Assembly: GCA_905211485.1 (NCBI GenBank)
Contig: CAJMAW010000082.1
Span: forward strand, 1 to 14,560
Direction of reading: 5' to 3'
Origin: an uncultured Lentisphaeria bacterium
GTDB taxonomy: Bacteria > Verrucomicrobiota > Lentisphaeria > Victivallales > UBA1829
Length of the DNA stretch: 14,560 nt
Part shown: positions 7,641 through 14,371 of the stretch, in pieces
Position numbering within the stretch: the stretch's first letter is position 1
Layout: each line of letters starts with the position of its first letter
The notes under the pieces: generated by a model
Told to the model about the DNA's origin: nothing
The model's input: only the letters and a program-made list of their open reading frames with translations
Databases searched by the model: none
Made by a program: the position numbers and the translations under genes

Positions 7641-7843
7641 GTCGTCAGCATCACACATATTTCTGGAGAATATACTGTGAAGAGGGAAGCTCCGTTCCGG
7701 ACCGGGCAGAACAAAAAGCCCGATCCCCTTTTCCCGGATGATTCCCAGGTCCTTGTTGGTTTTTCCCCTTTCCCCACATCCACTTCGACAGAAGATAATA
7801 ATATTTCATCATTTCTGATTGTCAAGTCTTTTCCGTGAAGAGC

Positions 7844-7879
7844 ATTGGAAATGCCGGATTTTCTCCGTGTCATTCGGAG
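7844..7879. repeat. 36-bp direct repeat, copy 1
   Basis: The unit starts ATTGGAAATGCCGG and ends CATTCGGAG. It differs from copy 2 by one base (G versus C at repeat position 26). Its 3' part forms a hairpin, with stem CTCCG (7863-7867) and CGGAG (7875-7879) around TGTCATT. Confidence 0.85.
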
Positions 7880-7909
7880 CATTTCTTTTCATCCAAATTA
7901 TTTCATTTA

Positions 7910-7945
7910 ATTGGAAATGCCGGATTTTCTCCGTCTCATTCGGAG
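7910..7945. repeat. 36-bp direct repeat, copy 2
   Basis: It is 35/36 identical to copy 1 and starts 66 bp further right. It keeps the CTCCG/CGGAG stem (7929-7933 and 7941-7945) with loop TCTCATT. Purine-rich sequence follows it. Confidence 0.85.
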
Positions 7946-7988
7946 AGGAAAAGGAAAAGAAAATTTTGCAGGAAAACAAATTTCCCGT

Positions 7989-8016
7989 TTGACTTTTGGA
8001 AATCCGATTTTATTTT
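7989..8016 (+). promoter_or_regulatory. Candidate promoter upstream of the DUF4838 gene
   Basis: TTGACT (7989-7994, 5/6 to consensus) is followed after 16 nt by TATTTT (8011-8016, 4/6). It would give a leader of about 145 nt before ATG 8168. It overlaps the degenerate third repeat, which suggests that the repeat element may have supplied the promoter. Confidence 0.4.
7996..8011. repeat. Degenerate third copy of the repeat core
   Basis: TTGGAAATCCGATTTT matches the start of the 36-bp repeat apart from two missing G residues. The hairpin half is absent. Confidence 0.45.
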
Positions 8017-8037
8017 TCAGACAGCACAAGGTCCCGC

Positions 8038-8069
8038 AACTCCCGGCATGACGAAAGGAGTTTTTTTTT
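8038..8069 (+). terminator. Terminator-like hairpin in the DUF4838 gene leader
   Basis: AACTCC (8038-8043) and GGAGTT (8057-8062) form a perfect 6-bp stem with a 13-nt loop. The stem runs into nine consecutive T (8061-8069). It lies between the candidate promoter and the gene, so it may act as an attenuator, or stop upstream transcripts if the real promoter is further downstream. Confidence 0.5.
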
Positions 8070-8167
8070 AGCCGGATGCTTTCTCGTAAAAGCAAATCCA
8101 GATGAAATAGAGTCCCCGAATATTTGGAAACAAGGGAAACGGTCTGTCCCAAGGAAAGGAAAAAACA

Positions 8168-10504
8168 ATGAGGAAAGGTATTTTCGGAATCATTTGTCTG
8201 CTCGCTTTTTGTTTGTCAGCGGAGGCGCAGCTTCTGACTTCCGGGGGAAAGCCCCGTGCAGGGATTATTCTGGAGGAGCAGGGGAAGCCCCGTGCGCAGC
8301 TTCAGTATGCGGCGGAGGAACTGGCAAAATGGGTGAAAAAGATTTCGGGAGCGGAACTGCCACGCTTTTCTTCTCCGGATGTGAATCTTCCGGTGAAGAT
8401 CATTCTGGGGACGCCGGAGAGTTCGCCGGCGATTGCGCGTTTCGCGGCGGCGAACAAAGAAGCGTTCGACCGGATCGGGGAAAGTGACGGATTCATCATC
8501 CGGGAGGAAGGCGACCGGATTTACATCGCCGCCTTGCGCAACAAAGGCGTTCTAAACGGCGTCTACCGCTTTCTCGAACGGAATTCCGATATCATCTGGG
8601 TCCGCGAACGCGAGGCCGAGGACGGATTCGGAACGATCTATTCCCGGAATCCGGATCTGAAGAACAGCATCCGGGATCTGGTGGACGTGCCCGTTTTCCC
8701 GAAACACCGGTACTGGACCAATCATTCCCGCGGGAACAGCGTCTGGCAGGCGCGGCTCCTGAACAATTTCAGCCGTTCGCTGGACGGGAACATGAATCCG
8801 GATCTTTACGCATTCATGCGCAAAGTCGGGAGCATGGACGAACTTTCCGGCTCCCTGGGACTCGGACTGCTCCTTCCGTACAGCAAGGAACATCCGGAAT
8901 ATTTTCCCCTGGTGAAAGGCAAACGTGTGACGTATCATGACTGCCAGCTCTGCTTCATGAATCCGGAAACGATCAAAGCCTTCTGCCAGGAAGCGGAGAA
9001 AGTCGTTCTCGGCAATCCGCGGAAGGTCACCTCCTATAACATCGGGCTCGGAGACAACTGGGACGTCTGCGAATGCGAACTCTGCACGGCTCCGATCAAA
9101 CTCACGGACGGCCGGATCGTTCAGCCAGGCGATAAAAATTTCCGTTCCACCCAGTACGCCCTTTTCACGAACGCCGTTTCCGATTACCTGACAAAACGTT
9201 TCCCCTGGATCAAACCGATCCACGCCGCGGCCTATCTTTTTACGGCCGAGGCTCCAGCGGTGAAGGTCCGCGGCGGCGGCCCCGCCTACTGTCCGTACAT
9301 CAAGAATCACAAGAAACCTGTCTACGACGACACAGTGAACAAAGTCTGGCACGAGAAGGCCGAAGCCTTCCGCAAAGCCGGAATGCCTGTTTCCGAACTC
9401 TATGAATATTATCTCTGTTCCAGCACTCCGCAGTTCTATCACGCGATCTGCGAAGTGGCGCAGAAGGACTTCCAGTATTACCGGCCCGGACTCCAGGGGA
9501 TTTATCTGGATGTGGTTTACGGCGATACGGACAACAATGATCCGGGCGGAGTCTACGATGTTTCCGCCATTGAATTCTGGGTCATGTCGCGCCTGATGTG
9601 GAATCCGGACATCGACGTGGCGGAAGCAAGGCGCGAATTCTGCCGCCGGGCGTATCGTGAAGCCGCTCCTCTCATGATCTCCTACTATGAAAAGCTTGCG
9701 GAAAACTACAACAACGATCCCGCAGGCTGCTTCTGGAATGACGATCCCGTTTCCGCCGCGAAACACTATATCGTGGAAAAGAATCTTGCCTCCTTTGTCC
9801 GCGAGACGCTTTCAAAAGCGGAAAAAGCCGCCGTTCATCCGGGTTCCCGCGAACTGATCCGGCGTCATCGCGCCCGGATGGAAGATCTCATTTCAAAAGC
9901 GGAGAAACTGCCGGACCGCCAGACTCTCTCAGTCCCGGATCTCAGCGGGGCCCCCGCCTCTTTGGACCCCGATTCGGATGACTGGAAAAAGGCCGCGAAA
10001 ATCGAATCCTTCACGGCGATCAGCAATGCGAAGGCTCCCGCGCAGCATCCCACGCGTGTATTTCTCCGTCACGACCGGAGCAATTTGTATGTGCTCTTCG
10101 ACTTCGTCAACCCGAAAATTCATGAGATGATGGATAAACTTGCCGCTCTCCCCGACAAAGGCATGTCTTCCAACTTCGACTGGGGCGCCTGCATGGAAAT
10201 GTTCTTCGACGGCGATCTCCGCAGCGCCGGAAGCTACTACCACATGGCCTTCATGATGAACGGGAGAACCCGCACCGGGCAGGGCCCGACGGAAATGGAG
10301 AATCCTCCCGAATGGTCCGTCCAGCCCCTCCGCACGGAGAGCGGCGCGCGTTTCCTGGTCCGGATTCCCCTGAACTCCATCGGCGTGAACATTTCCCAGG
10401 GGAACAAAATCAACGCCATGTTCGTCGGAAACGGCGGTGCCTGGAACGGCGGGCAATGGCATTCCCCCACCGGATTCCAGACCCTGCAGCTCAATATGAA
10501 CTGA
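8168..10504 (+). CDS. Secreted DUF4838 glycosidase-like protein with C-terminal CBM9-like domain
   Basis: 778 residues. A signal peptide ends near residue 20 (LSAEA-Q). Residues about 28-150 resemble the alpha/beta N-terminal domain found before GH67/GH20-type catalytic domains (AAEELAKWVKKISGAELP, IILGTPES, GFIIREEGDRIYIAA, GVYRFLER). The central DUF4838 region (about 170-560) has the family cysteine motif in GDNWDVCECELC (C301, C303, C306) and a second pair, C259-x2-C262, which together could bind a metal. Residues about 598-778 look like a CBM9-type sandwich (DDWKKAA, RVFLRHDRSNLYVLFDF, CMEMFFDGD). DUF4838 proteins are widespread in polysaccharide-utilisation loci, but no reaction is assigned here. 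AAAGGA lies 7 nt before the ATG. A secreted TPR gene follows after 44 bp, probably in the same transcript. Confidence 0.88.
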   Translation: MRKGIFGIICLLAFCLSAEAQLLTSGGKPRAGIILEEQGKPRAQLQYAAEELAKWVKKISGAELPRFSSPDVNLPVKIILGTPESSPAIARFAAANKEAFDRIGESDGFIIREEGDRIYIAALRNKGVLNGVYRFLERNSDIIWVREREAEDGFGTIYSRNPDLKNSIRDLVDVPVFPKHRYWTNHSRGNSVWQARLLNNFSRSLDGNMNPDLYAFMRKVGSMDELSGSLGLGLLLPYSKEHPEYFPLVKGKRVTYHDCQLCFMNPETIKAFCQEAEKVVLGNPRKVTSYNIGLGDNWDVCECELCTAPIKLTDGRIVQPGDKNFRSTQYALFTNAVSDYLTKRFPWIKPIHAAAYLFTAEAPAVKVRGGGPAYCPYIKNHKKPVYDDTVNKVWHEKAEAFRKAGMPVSELYEYYLCSSTPQFYHAICEVAQKDFQYYRPGLQGIYLDVVYGDTDNNDPGGVYDVSAIEFWVMSRLMWNPDIDVAEARREFCRRAYREAAPLMISYYEKLAENYNNDPAGCFWNDDPVSAAKHYIVEKNLASFVRETLSKAEKAAVHPGSRELIRRHRARMEDLISKAEKLPDRQTLSVPDLSGAPASLDPDSDDWKKAAKIESFTAISNAKAPAQHPTRVFLRHDRSNLYVLFDFVNPKIHEMMDKLAALPDKGMSSNFDWGACMEMFFDGDLRSAGSYYHMAFMMNGRTRTGQGPTEMENPPEWSVQPLRTESGARFLVRIPLNSIGVNISQGNKINAMFVGNGGAWNGGQWHSPTGFQTLQLNMN

Positions 10505-10548
10505 TTCGTTTCCCGAATACATCATTCATCTGTCAAAGAGGTGTTTTT

Positions 10549-11568
10549 ATGAAAAAATATCTGATTTTCACCGCCGTGCTTTCCTCTTCCCTGCTGCTTT
10601 CCGCCGCCGATCCGGCGGCGGCAGAGCCTTCCGGATCCGCTTCCCTTGCCAAATCCGATCCCGTCCAGGAAAGGAAGGCACTCAATCTGCAGATTGTGGA
10701 ACTCCAGAAGAAGGGAAAACATGTGGAAACGCTTCCGCTCCGCAAGCAGATCCTGGCATTGCCGCTCAGCGATGCGGACCGCGTGACGGAACTCGAACGC
10801 ATCGCAAGTCTCTGCATGCACACCATCCGTGACCAGGAGTCCGGGAAGAAATATTTTCATGAAATGATCGTTCTGCTCCGGAAACAGGCCGCCTCGGCGA
10901 AACTCCCGGAGAAAATCCGGATCCTTGAACGCATCGGGAACATCTATAAAAATCAGACAAGGGAAAAAGACAATGCGAAAAAAATGTATGAAGAAGTCAT
11001 TGCCCTTTCCCGGGAGGCGCTGAAGGATCCGGCCGTCAGTGAAAAGGAGAAACTCCAGCATCTTTCCCGGATCCGGAATGTTTCCGAGAGCGCGGGCCTC
11101 CCGATCGAGGATGTCTCGGCTGAACTGCTTGCCGCCTGGAAAAAGCGTCTGGCAGAGTGCGGGGGACTTTCTCCCGCGGAATGGCTCAAGGAAGCCGATC
11201 CGCTTGCGGCGGTCCGGCAGCTGAGCTCGATTTCGGAAGAGGGATACCGTCTTGCCGCATCTCTCGCGGACAAGGTCCTGGCCATGCCGGAAGCGGGGAA
11301 AAATGAGAAAAATTCCGTCGCCGGAACAATGGTCAATGCCGCCTATCGTTTCAAAAACTCTGCAGAAATTCTGAAGTATACGGAAAAACAGGCGGAAGTC
11401 ACCCAGTCCGGAGTATGGACTCTCCGGCTGGGAGAATTGTATTTCCGCCAGGAAAGAAATCTTGCAAAGGCAAGAGAAATTTTCGCTTCCGTCCGTGACG
11501 GGGAACAATATGACGCCAAGTCCCGGGAAAGCGCTGCTCTCTGGCTCGAAATGCTTTCCGACGATTGA
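10549..11568 (+). CDS. Secreted TPR-like protein following the DUF4838 gene
   Basis: 339 residues. A clear signal peptide (MKKYLIFTAVLSSSLLLSAA, cleavage near residue 20) leads to an Ala/Ser/Pro-rich linker and then an almost wholly helical protein. TPR-like helix pairs are visible at about residues 78-155 (RVTELERIASLCMHTI, RILERIGNIYKNQTREKDNAKKMYEEVIAL) and 285-335 (GVWTLRLGELYFRQERNLAKAREIF). No enzymatic motif is seen. The start is ATG 10549, preceded by AAAGAGGTG at a good distance. A frame continuing upstream to 10312 overlaps the DUF4838 gene and has no signal peptide. The gene mirrors the secreted TPR protein that ends the other glycosidase operon, which suggests a shared scaffold-like role. 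This is inferred from context only. Confidence 0.82.
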   Translation: MKKYLIFTAVLSSSLLLSAADPAAAEPSGSASLAKSDPVQERKALNLQIVELQKKGKHVETLPLRKQILALPLSDADRVTELERIASLCMHTIRDQESGKKYFHEMIVLLRKQAASAKLPEKIRILERIGNIYKNQTREKDNAKKMYEEVIALSREALKDPAVSEKEKLQHLSRIRNVSESAGLPIEDVSAELLAAWKKRLAECGGLSPAEWLKEADPLAAVRQLSSISEEGYRLAASLADKVLAMPEAGKNEKNSVAGTMVNAAYRFKNSAEILKYTEKQAEVTQSGVWTLRLGELYFRQERNLAKAREIFASVRDGEQYDAKSRESAALWLEMLSDD

Positions 11569-11575
11569 TGAAGGA

Positions 11576-11594
11576 GTGTGAGCCGGAATCACAC
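11576..11594 (+). terminator. Possible terminator after the TPR gene
   Basis: GTGTGA and TCACAC form a perfect 6-bp stem around a 7-nt loop, 7 nt after the stop codon. A C/T-rich tract follows instead of a clean T-run, so the call is moderate. Confidence 0.4.
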
Positions 11595-11805
11595 GGTCTC
11601 CCGGGCTTCTCTCCTCTCCCTTCTCTTACCTTCTTCCTCCTCTGCCGGACTGGAATTTCCTGTCCCTTCCTGGAGAAACAAAACACAGGGGAGGGGGAAG
11701 AAGAGTGGAAGTAGCGGGAGAAAAGGAAGAAGACAGGGGGGAGAAAAACAAGATGATAGAGAAATATAAAGAAATAAAAAAGATGTAAAAGAAGAGAAGA
11801 AAGAA

Positions 11806-11838
11806 GGGGCGGGGAATGAAGACTCATTTCCCCGCCCC
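11806..11838 (-). terminator. Strong GC-rich hairpin oriented as a minus-strand terminator
   Basis: GGGGCGGGGAATGA (11806-11819) pairs with TCATTTCCCCGCCCC (11824-11838) with a single-base bulge and an AGAC loop. On the minus strand a T/C-rich stretch with T-runs follows (complement of 11760-11805); on the plus strand no T-run follows. No minus-strand gene is found to its right, so its client transcript is unknown. Confidence 0.5.
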
Positions 11839-11843
11839 CGCCG

Positions 11844-11871
11844 TTGTATTTCGCCTCTCCGGATGTATATT
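11844..11871 (+). promoter_or_regulatory. Candidate promoter of the DEAD-box helicase gene
   Basis: TTGTAT (11844-11849, 3/6) and TATATT (11866-11871, 5/6) are spaced by 16 nt, directly after the strong hairpin. The resulting leader of about 255 nt contains a 7-bp hairpin (11878-11884 with 11897-11903). Long structured leaders occur on cold-shock helicase mRNAs, but that link is inferred. Confidence 0.35.
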
Positions 11872-11877
11872 ACAAAC

Positions 11878-11903
11878 TCTCTCCGTGACGGATTCGGGAG
11901 AGA
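11878..11903 (+). promoter_or_regulatory. Hairpin near the 5' end of the helicase leader
   Basis: TCTCTCC and GGAGAGA form a perfect 7-bp stem with a 12-nt loop. It would lie at the very start of a transcript from the candidate promoter and could protect the 5' end. There is no U-tract, so it is not a terminator. Confidence 0.3.
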
Positions 11904-12133
11904 AAACGTGTTTCCGCAGGGAGAGGCATTCAAAGCGTTTCCCGGTGGAAAGATGAATTGTTTTATGACATCGGATGACGGAACGGAGGACGGAGGGAGG
12001 ACGCGGAGAACGGAATGATCCGCTTCCGGCTTTTGCTCTCTTCTCAGTGCCTTGCGTTCGTGCCGCATGTCCTGCCTTCTTCCGTATGAAGAGATGGGCG
12101 GCGGCTGTCTTTTTTTTCATTCAAGGGAAAAGC

Positions 12134-14302
12134 ATGACTGATTTAGCAGAGTTCCGTGCTCTCGGGATTTCCGAAACGTTCCTGGAAGCGCTTCGTCTCA
12201 AAGGTTTTGAAGAACCTACACCGATTCAGGAGCAAACCATTCCCCTTCTTCTTTCCGGGGAGAGGGATCTGATTGGTCAGGCGCAGACGGGGACGGGGAA
12301 GACGGCGGCCTTCGGCCTGCCGATTCTGGAAACGCTTCCGGGAGGAGCGCGGGATCCGGGAGCACTGATTCTGTCTCCGACAAGGGAACTCTGTCTTCAG
12401 ACAGCGCAGGAACTGAATTCCCTGAAAGGGACGCGGGAACTGAAGGTGCTTCCGCTGTACGGAGGACAGGCGATCGAGATTCAGCTGAGGGGTCTGCATG
12501 CCGGACTGGACGTTGCCGTCGGGACGCCCGGGCGCATACAGGATCTGATTGACCGGGGGGCTCTGAATCTGGGATCCCTCCGTTTCGCCGTGCTGGACGA
12601 GGCGGATGAAATGCTGAATATGGGATTCATAGAGGAAATCGAATCGATTCTCGCTCATACCCCGCGGGAGAAACGCATGCTGATGTTTTCCGCGACGATG
12701 CCGGAACCGATTCTGAAAATCGCGGAAAAATTCATGCGCCCCGGATACGGAATTGTCCGGACGGAGCCGGAGCGCCTGGCGGTCGATCTGACCGATCAGA
12801 TCTATTACGAGGTCCGGCGCGAGGATCGGCTCGAAGCTCTGTCCCGTCTGATCGACATGGAGGACCGGCTTTTTGCCATGGTGTTCTGCCGCACCCGGAA
12901 TGATGTGGACGATCTCACGGAAAATCTGAACGCCCGCGGTTACGCCGTCGAGGCCCTTCACGGCGATATTGCACAGGCACAGCGGACCCGGGTCATCAAC
13001 CGTTTCAAGGCGCAAAAGTTCAGGATCCTGATCGCGACGGATGTCGCGGCACGCGGCATCGACGTCAGCGGACTGACTCATGTGATCAATTATTCCATTC
13101 CCCTCTCCACGGAGGCTTACGTCCACCGCATCGGAAGAACCGGACGGGCGGGGAAACGCGGTACTGCTCTGACGTTTGTTTCTCCTTCAGAACTCCGTCA
13201 GCTTTCCCGGATCCGGCGCGAGGCGAATGTGGAAATCCGCAAAGGAACGCTTCCTTCCCCTTCCGAAGTCGTCAGTGCCAGGCGCCGCCGCGCGGCTGAA
13301 AAAATCGCCGCCGTCGTTGCCGGGGAAGAGGGCCTTCAGGAGTATCTGCCTTTCGCCGAGTCCCTGCTCGGCGCCGGAAGCCGGAACGAAAATGCCGGAA
13401 ACGGGAAGGAAGGGGATCGTTCCGGGATTGCGGAAGAAGCGGCGACGGCTCCGGAACTTCTGCTGGCGGCGCTTCTGCGTCTTCATTACGGCGATTCCCT
13501 GCTGGAAAAGGGTTGTGCTCTTCTCTTCTCGGAGAAAAAACGCAGACCGCCGCGCCGCGGAGAGAAGACTGAATGGGGAGAAGAAGAGGAAAAGGGGGAT
13601 GGAAGGCGGAGCGGAGCGAAGGGCGTTTCTTCCCGGAAAGAAAAAGAAAGAGAGAAAGGCGACGAAACACGTTTTTATTTCGGCGCGGGAAGGGCTTCCG
13701 GTTACGGACCCGCGGAAATTCTGGAATTCCTCTTTCGCAGGGCCGGACTCAGGAAGAACCGGATCGGAAAGATTGACGTGCATGACGACTTTTCGTTTTT
13801 CAGTGTCGATTCATCAGATGCGGTCCGGCTTGCGGAATCTTTCCGCCGTCACGGCCGTCATGACGATGGCCCCCGGGTCCGGATGCTCTTTGAAGAGGAG
13901 GAGAAAAGAGGAGAGAAGAAAAGCTTTTCTTCCGTTTCCGCATCCGGCCGTCATGCCCTCATCAAGGGATTCTTCCGCGGGGGAAGACGCCCCGGGCTCT
14001 CCTCCTCTTCTGCTGAGGATATGAAAAATGCCGGCCCCGCAGTATATCACGGCGGCAGTCCGGACTCCGGAGAAGAACGCAGAGACCCGGAGACGGTTGA
14101 AAAGGAGCGTTTCCGCGGCCCCAGGCTGGGAAAGCCTTTCTATTCCGTTCCCGGAAAACGCATTGCCCGCAGATTCCCGGACCGGGAAAATTCCATGAAC
14201 GCTGACCCGTTCCCCGGAAGACACGGATCCGGATCGAAGAAAAAAGAGCGGAAAGGAAAACGCGGGGATTCCTTTTCCCCTGAGCCGGGGGAAAGAGCAT
14301 GA
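12134..14302 (+). CDS. deaD: DEAD-box ATP-dependent RNA helicase with DbpA-type RNA-binding domain (DeaD/CsdA-like)
   Basis: 722 residues, cytoplasmic. The full helicase core is present: Q motif (F25 to Q32), AQTGTGKT (50-57), PTREL (82-86), TPGR (131-134), DEAD (155-158), SAT (186-188), ATDVAARGID (301-310) and HRIGRTGR (331-338). A charged low-complexity linker (about 465-510) leads to a DbpA-type RNA-binding domain (about 512-575: RFYFGAGRASGYGPAEILEF, GKIDVHDDFSFFSV). The last 145 residues are a basic, disordered tail. Such enzymes unwind structured RNA in ribosome assembly and cold adaptation. The start is ATG 12134 with AAGGG upstream; the open frame extends left to 11975 but lacks family similarity there. 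At 722 residues it is longer than E. coli DeaD (629), mainly through linker and tail. Assignment to DeaD over another DbpA-domain helicase is likely but not certain. Confidence 0.92.
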   Translation: MTDLAEFRALGISETFLEALRLKGFEEPTPIQEQTIPLLLSGERDLIGQAQTGTGKTAAFGLPILETLPGGARDPGALILSPTRELCLQTAQELNSLKGTRELKVLPLYGGQAIEIQLRGLHAGLDVAVGTPGRIQDLIDRGALNLGSLRFAVLDEADEMLNMGFIEEIESILAHTPREKRMLMFSATMPEPILKIAEKFMRPGYGIVRTEPERLAVDLTDQIYYEVRREDRLEALSRLIDMEDRLFAMVFCRTRNDVDDLTENLNARGYAVEALHGDIAQAQRTRVINRFKAQKFRILIATDVAARGIDVSGLTHVINYSIPLSTEAYVHRIGRTGRAGKRGTALTFVSPSELRQLSRIRREANVEIRKGTLPSPSEVVSARRRRAAEKIAAVVAGEEGLQEYLPFAESLLGAGSRNENAGNGKEGDRSGIAEEAATAPELLLAALLRLHYGDSLLEKGCALLFSEKKRRPPRRGEKTEWGEEEEKGDGRRSGAKGVSSRKEKEREKGDETRFYFGAGRASGYGPAEILEFLFRRAGLRKNRIGKIDVHDDFSFFSVDSSDAVRLAESFRRHGRHDDGPRVRMLFEEEEKRGEKKSFSSVSASGRHALIKGFFRGGRRPGLSSSSAEDMKNAGPAVYHGGSPDSGEERRDPETVEKERFRGPRLGKPFYSVPGKRIARRFPDRENSMNADPFPGRHGSGSKKKERKGKRGDSFSPEPGERA

Positions 14303-14309
14303 GTGAGGC

Positions 14310-14325
14310 GGAAAGTTTGCTTTCC
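14310..14325 (+). terminator. Hairpin between the convergent helicase and ABC transporter genes
   Basis: GGAAAG and CTTTCC form a perfect 6-bp stem with a TTTG loop, 7 nt after the helicase stop. A T-rich stretch (14342-14360) follows about 16 nt later, so termination is plausible but not textbook. Confidence 0.4.
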
Positions 14326-14371
14326 CCTGTCCCGGTATCATATCTTCTTTTTCTTTATTTCTGCTTCCGTT

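Larger units (their letters stand above)
7933..8053. mobile_element. Possible small MITE/REP-like element with imperfect inverted ends
   Basis: The left end (GTCTCATTCGGAG, 7933-7945) and the right end (CTCCCGGCATGAC, 8040-8052) are imperfect inverted copies of each other; the right end reverse-complements to GTCATGCCGGGAG. The ATGCCGG core of the left repeats also reappears inverted in the right end. This is the layout of a non-autonomous intergenic element. No transposase and no clear target-site duplication is visible, so the call is tentative. Confidence 0.3.
7310..8167. other. Long divergent intergenic region with repeats and regulatory elements
   Basis: The region separates the minus-strand pseudopilin-like gene from the plus-strand DUF4838 gene. 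From left to right it holds a pyrimidine tract (7310-7380), an inverted repeat near a possible pseudopilin promoter (7479-7513), a possible repeat remnant (about 7572-7640), two near-identical 36-bp repeats (7844 and 7910), a degenerate third copy (7996), a candidate promoter (7989-8016) and a terminator-like hairpin (8038-8069). Open frames over the region are short, lack ribosome binding sites and are not credible genes. Confidence 0.6.
11569..12133. other. Intergenic region with hairpins, Py/Pu tracts and the helicase leader
   Basis: A pyrimidine tract (about 11595-11650) follows the TPR gene, then a purine tract (about 11690-11809). It is followed by a strong GC-rich hairpin (11806-11838), a promoter candidate (11844-11871) and a leader of about 255 nt before the helicase. 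Open frames on the minus strand here are basic or low-complexity, without Shine-Dalgarno sites, and are not accepted as genes. Confidence 0.55.

Noticed and set aside
7844..7945. CRISPR-like pair: two 36-bp repeats with a 30-bp spacer
   Set aside because: Sizes fit a minimal array, but there are only two good copies, the third is truncated at a different spacing, the spacer is AT-rich without special features, and no cas gene is present. A dispersed intergenic repeat explains it better.
8552..9766. 404-residue open frame antisense to the DUF4838 gene
   Set aside because: It lies fully inside a gene with clear family motifs on the other strand. Its composition reflects the complementary codon bias.
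10312..10548. Upstream extension of the second TPR gene
   Set aside because: It overlaps the DUF4838 coding end and hides the clear signal peptide that begins at 10549, which has its own ribosome binding site.
10522..11592. 356-residue open frame antisense to the second TPR gene
   Set aside because: The opposite strand has a signal peptide, helix repeats and a ribosome binding site. This frame has no recognisable feature.
11953..12018. 21-codon upstream reading frame in the helicase leader
   Set aside because: ATG to TGA is intact and a GGTGG lies just upstream, but spacing is short, the peptide is nondescript and no conservation can be tested here.
11824..12120. 98-residue basic open frame on the minus strand ending in the strong hairpin
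   Set aside because: There is no Shine-Dalgarno site before its ATG and no recognisable domain, and the sequence overlaps the likely helicase promoter and leader.
11975..12133. Upstream extension of the helicase gene
   Set aside because: The 53 extra residues show no family similarity, and the MTDLAEF start at 12134 directly precedes the normal helicase N-terminus.
12143..13126. 327-residue open frame antisense to the helicase core
   Set aside because: It is the mirror of the conserved helicase motifs and has no independent support.
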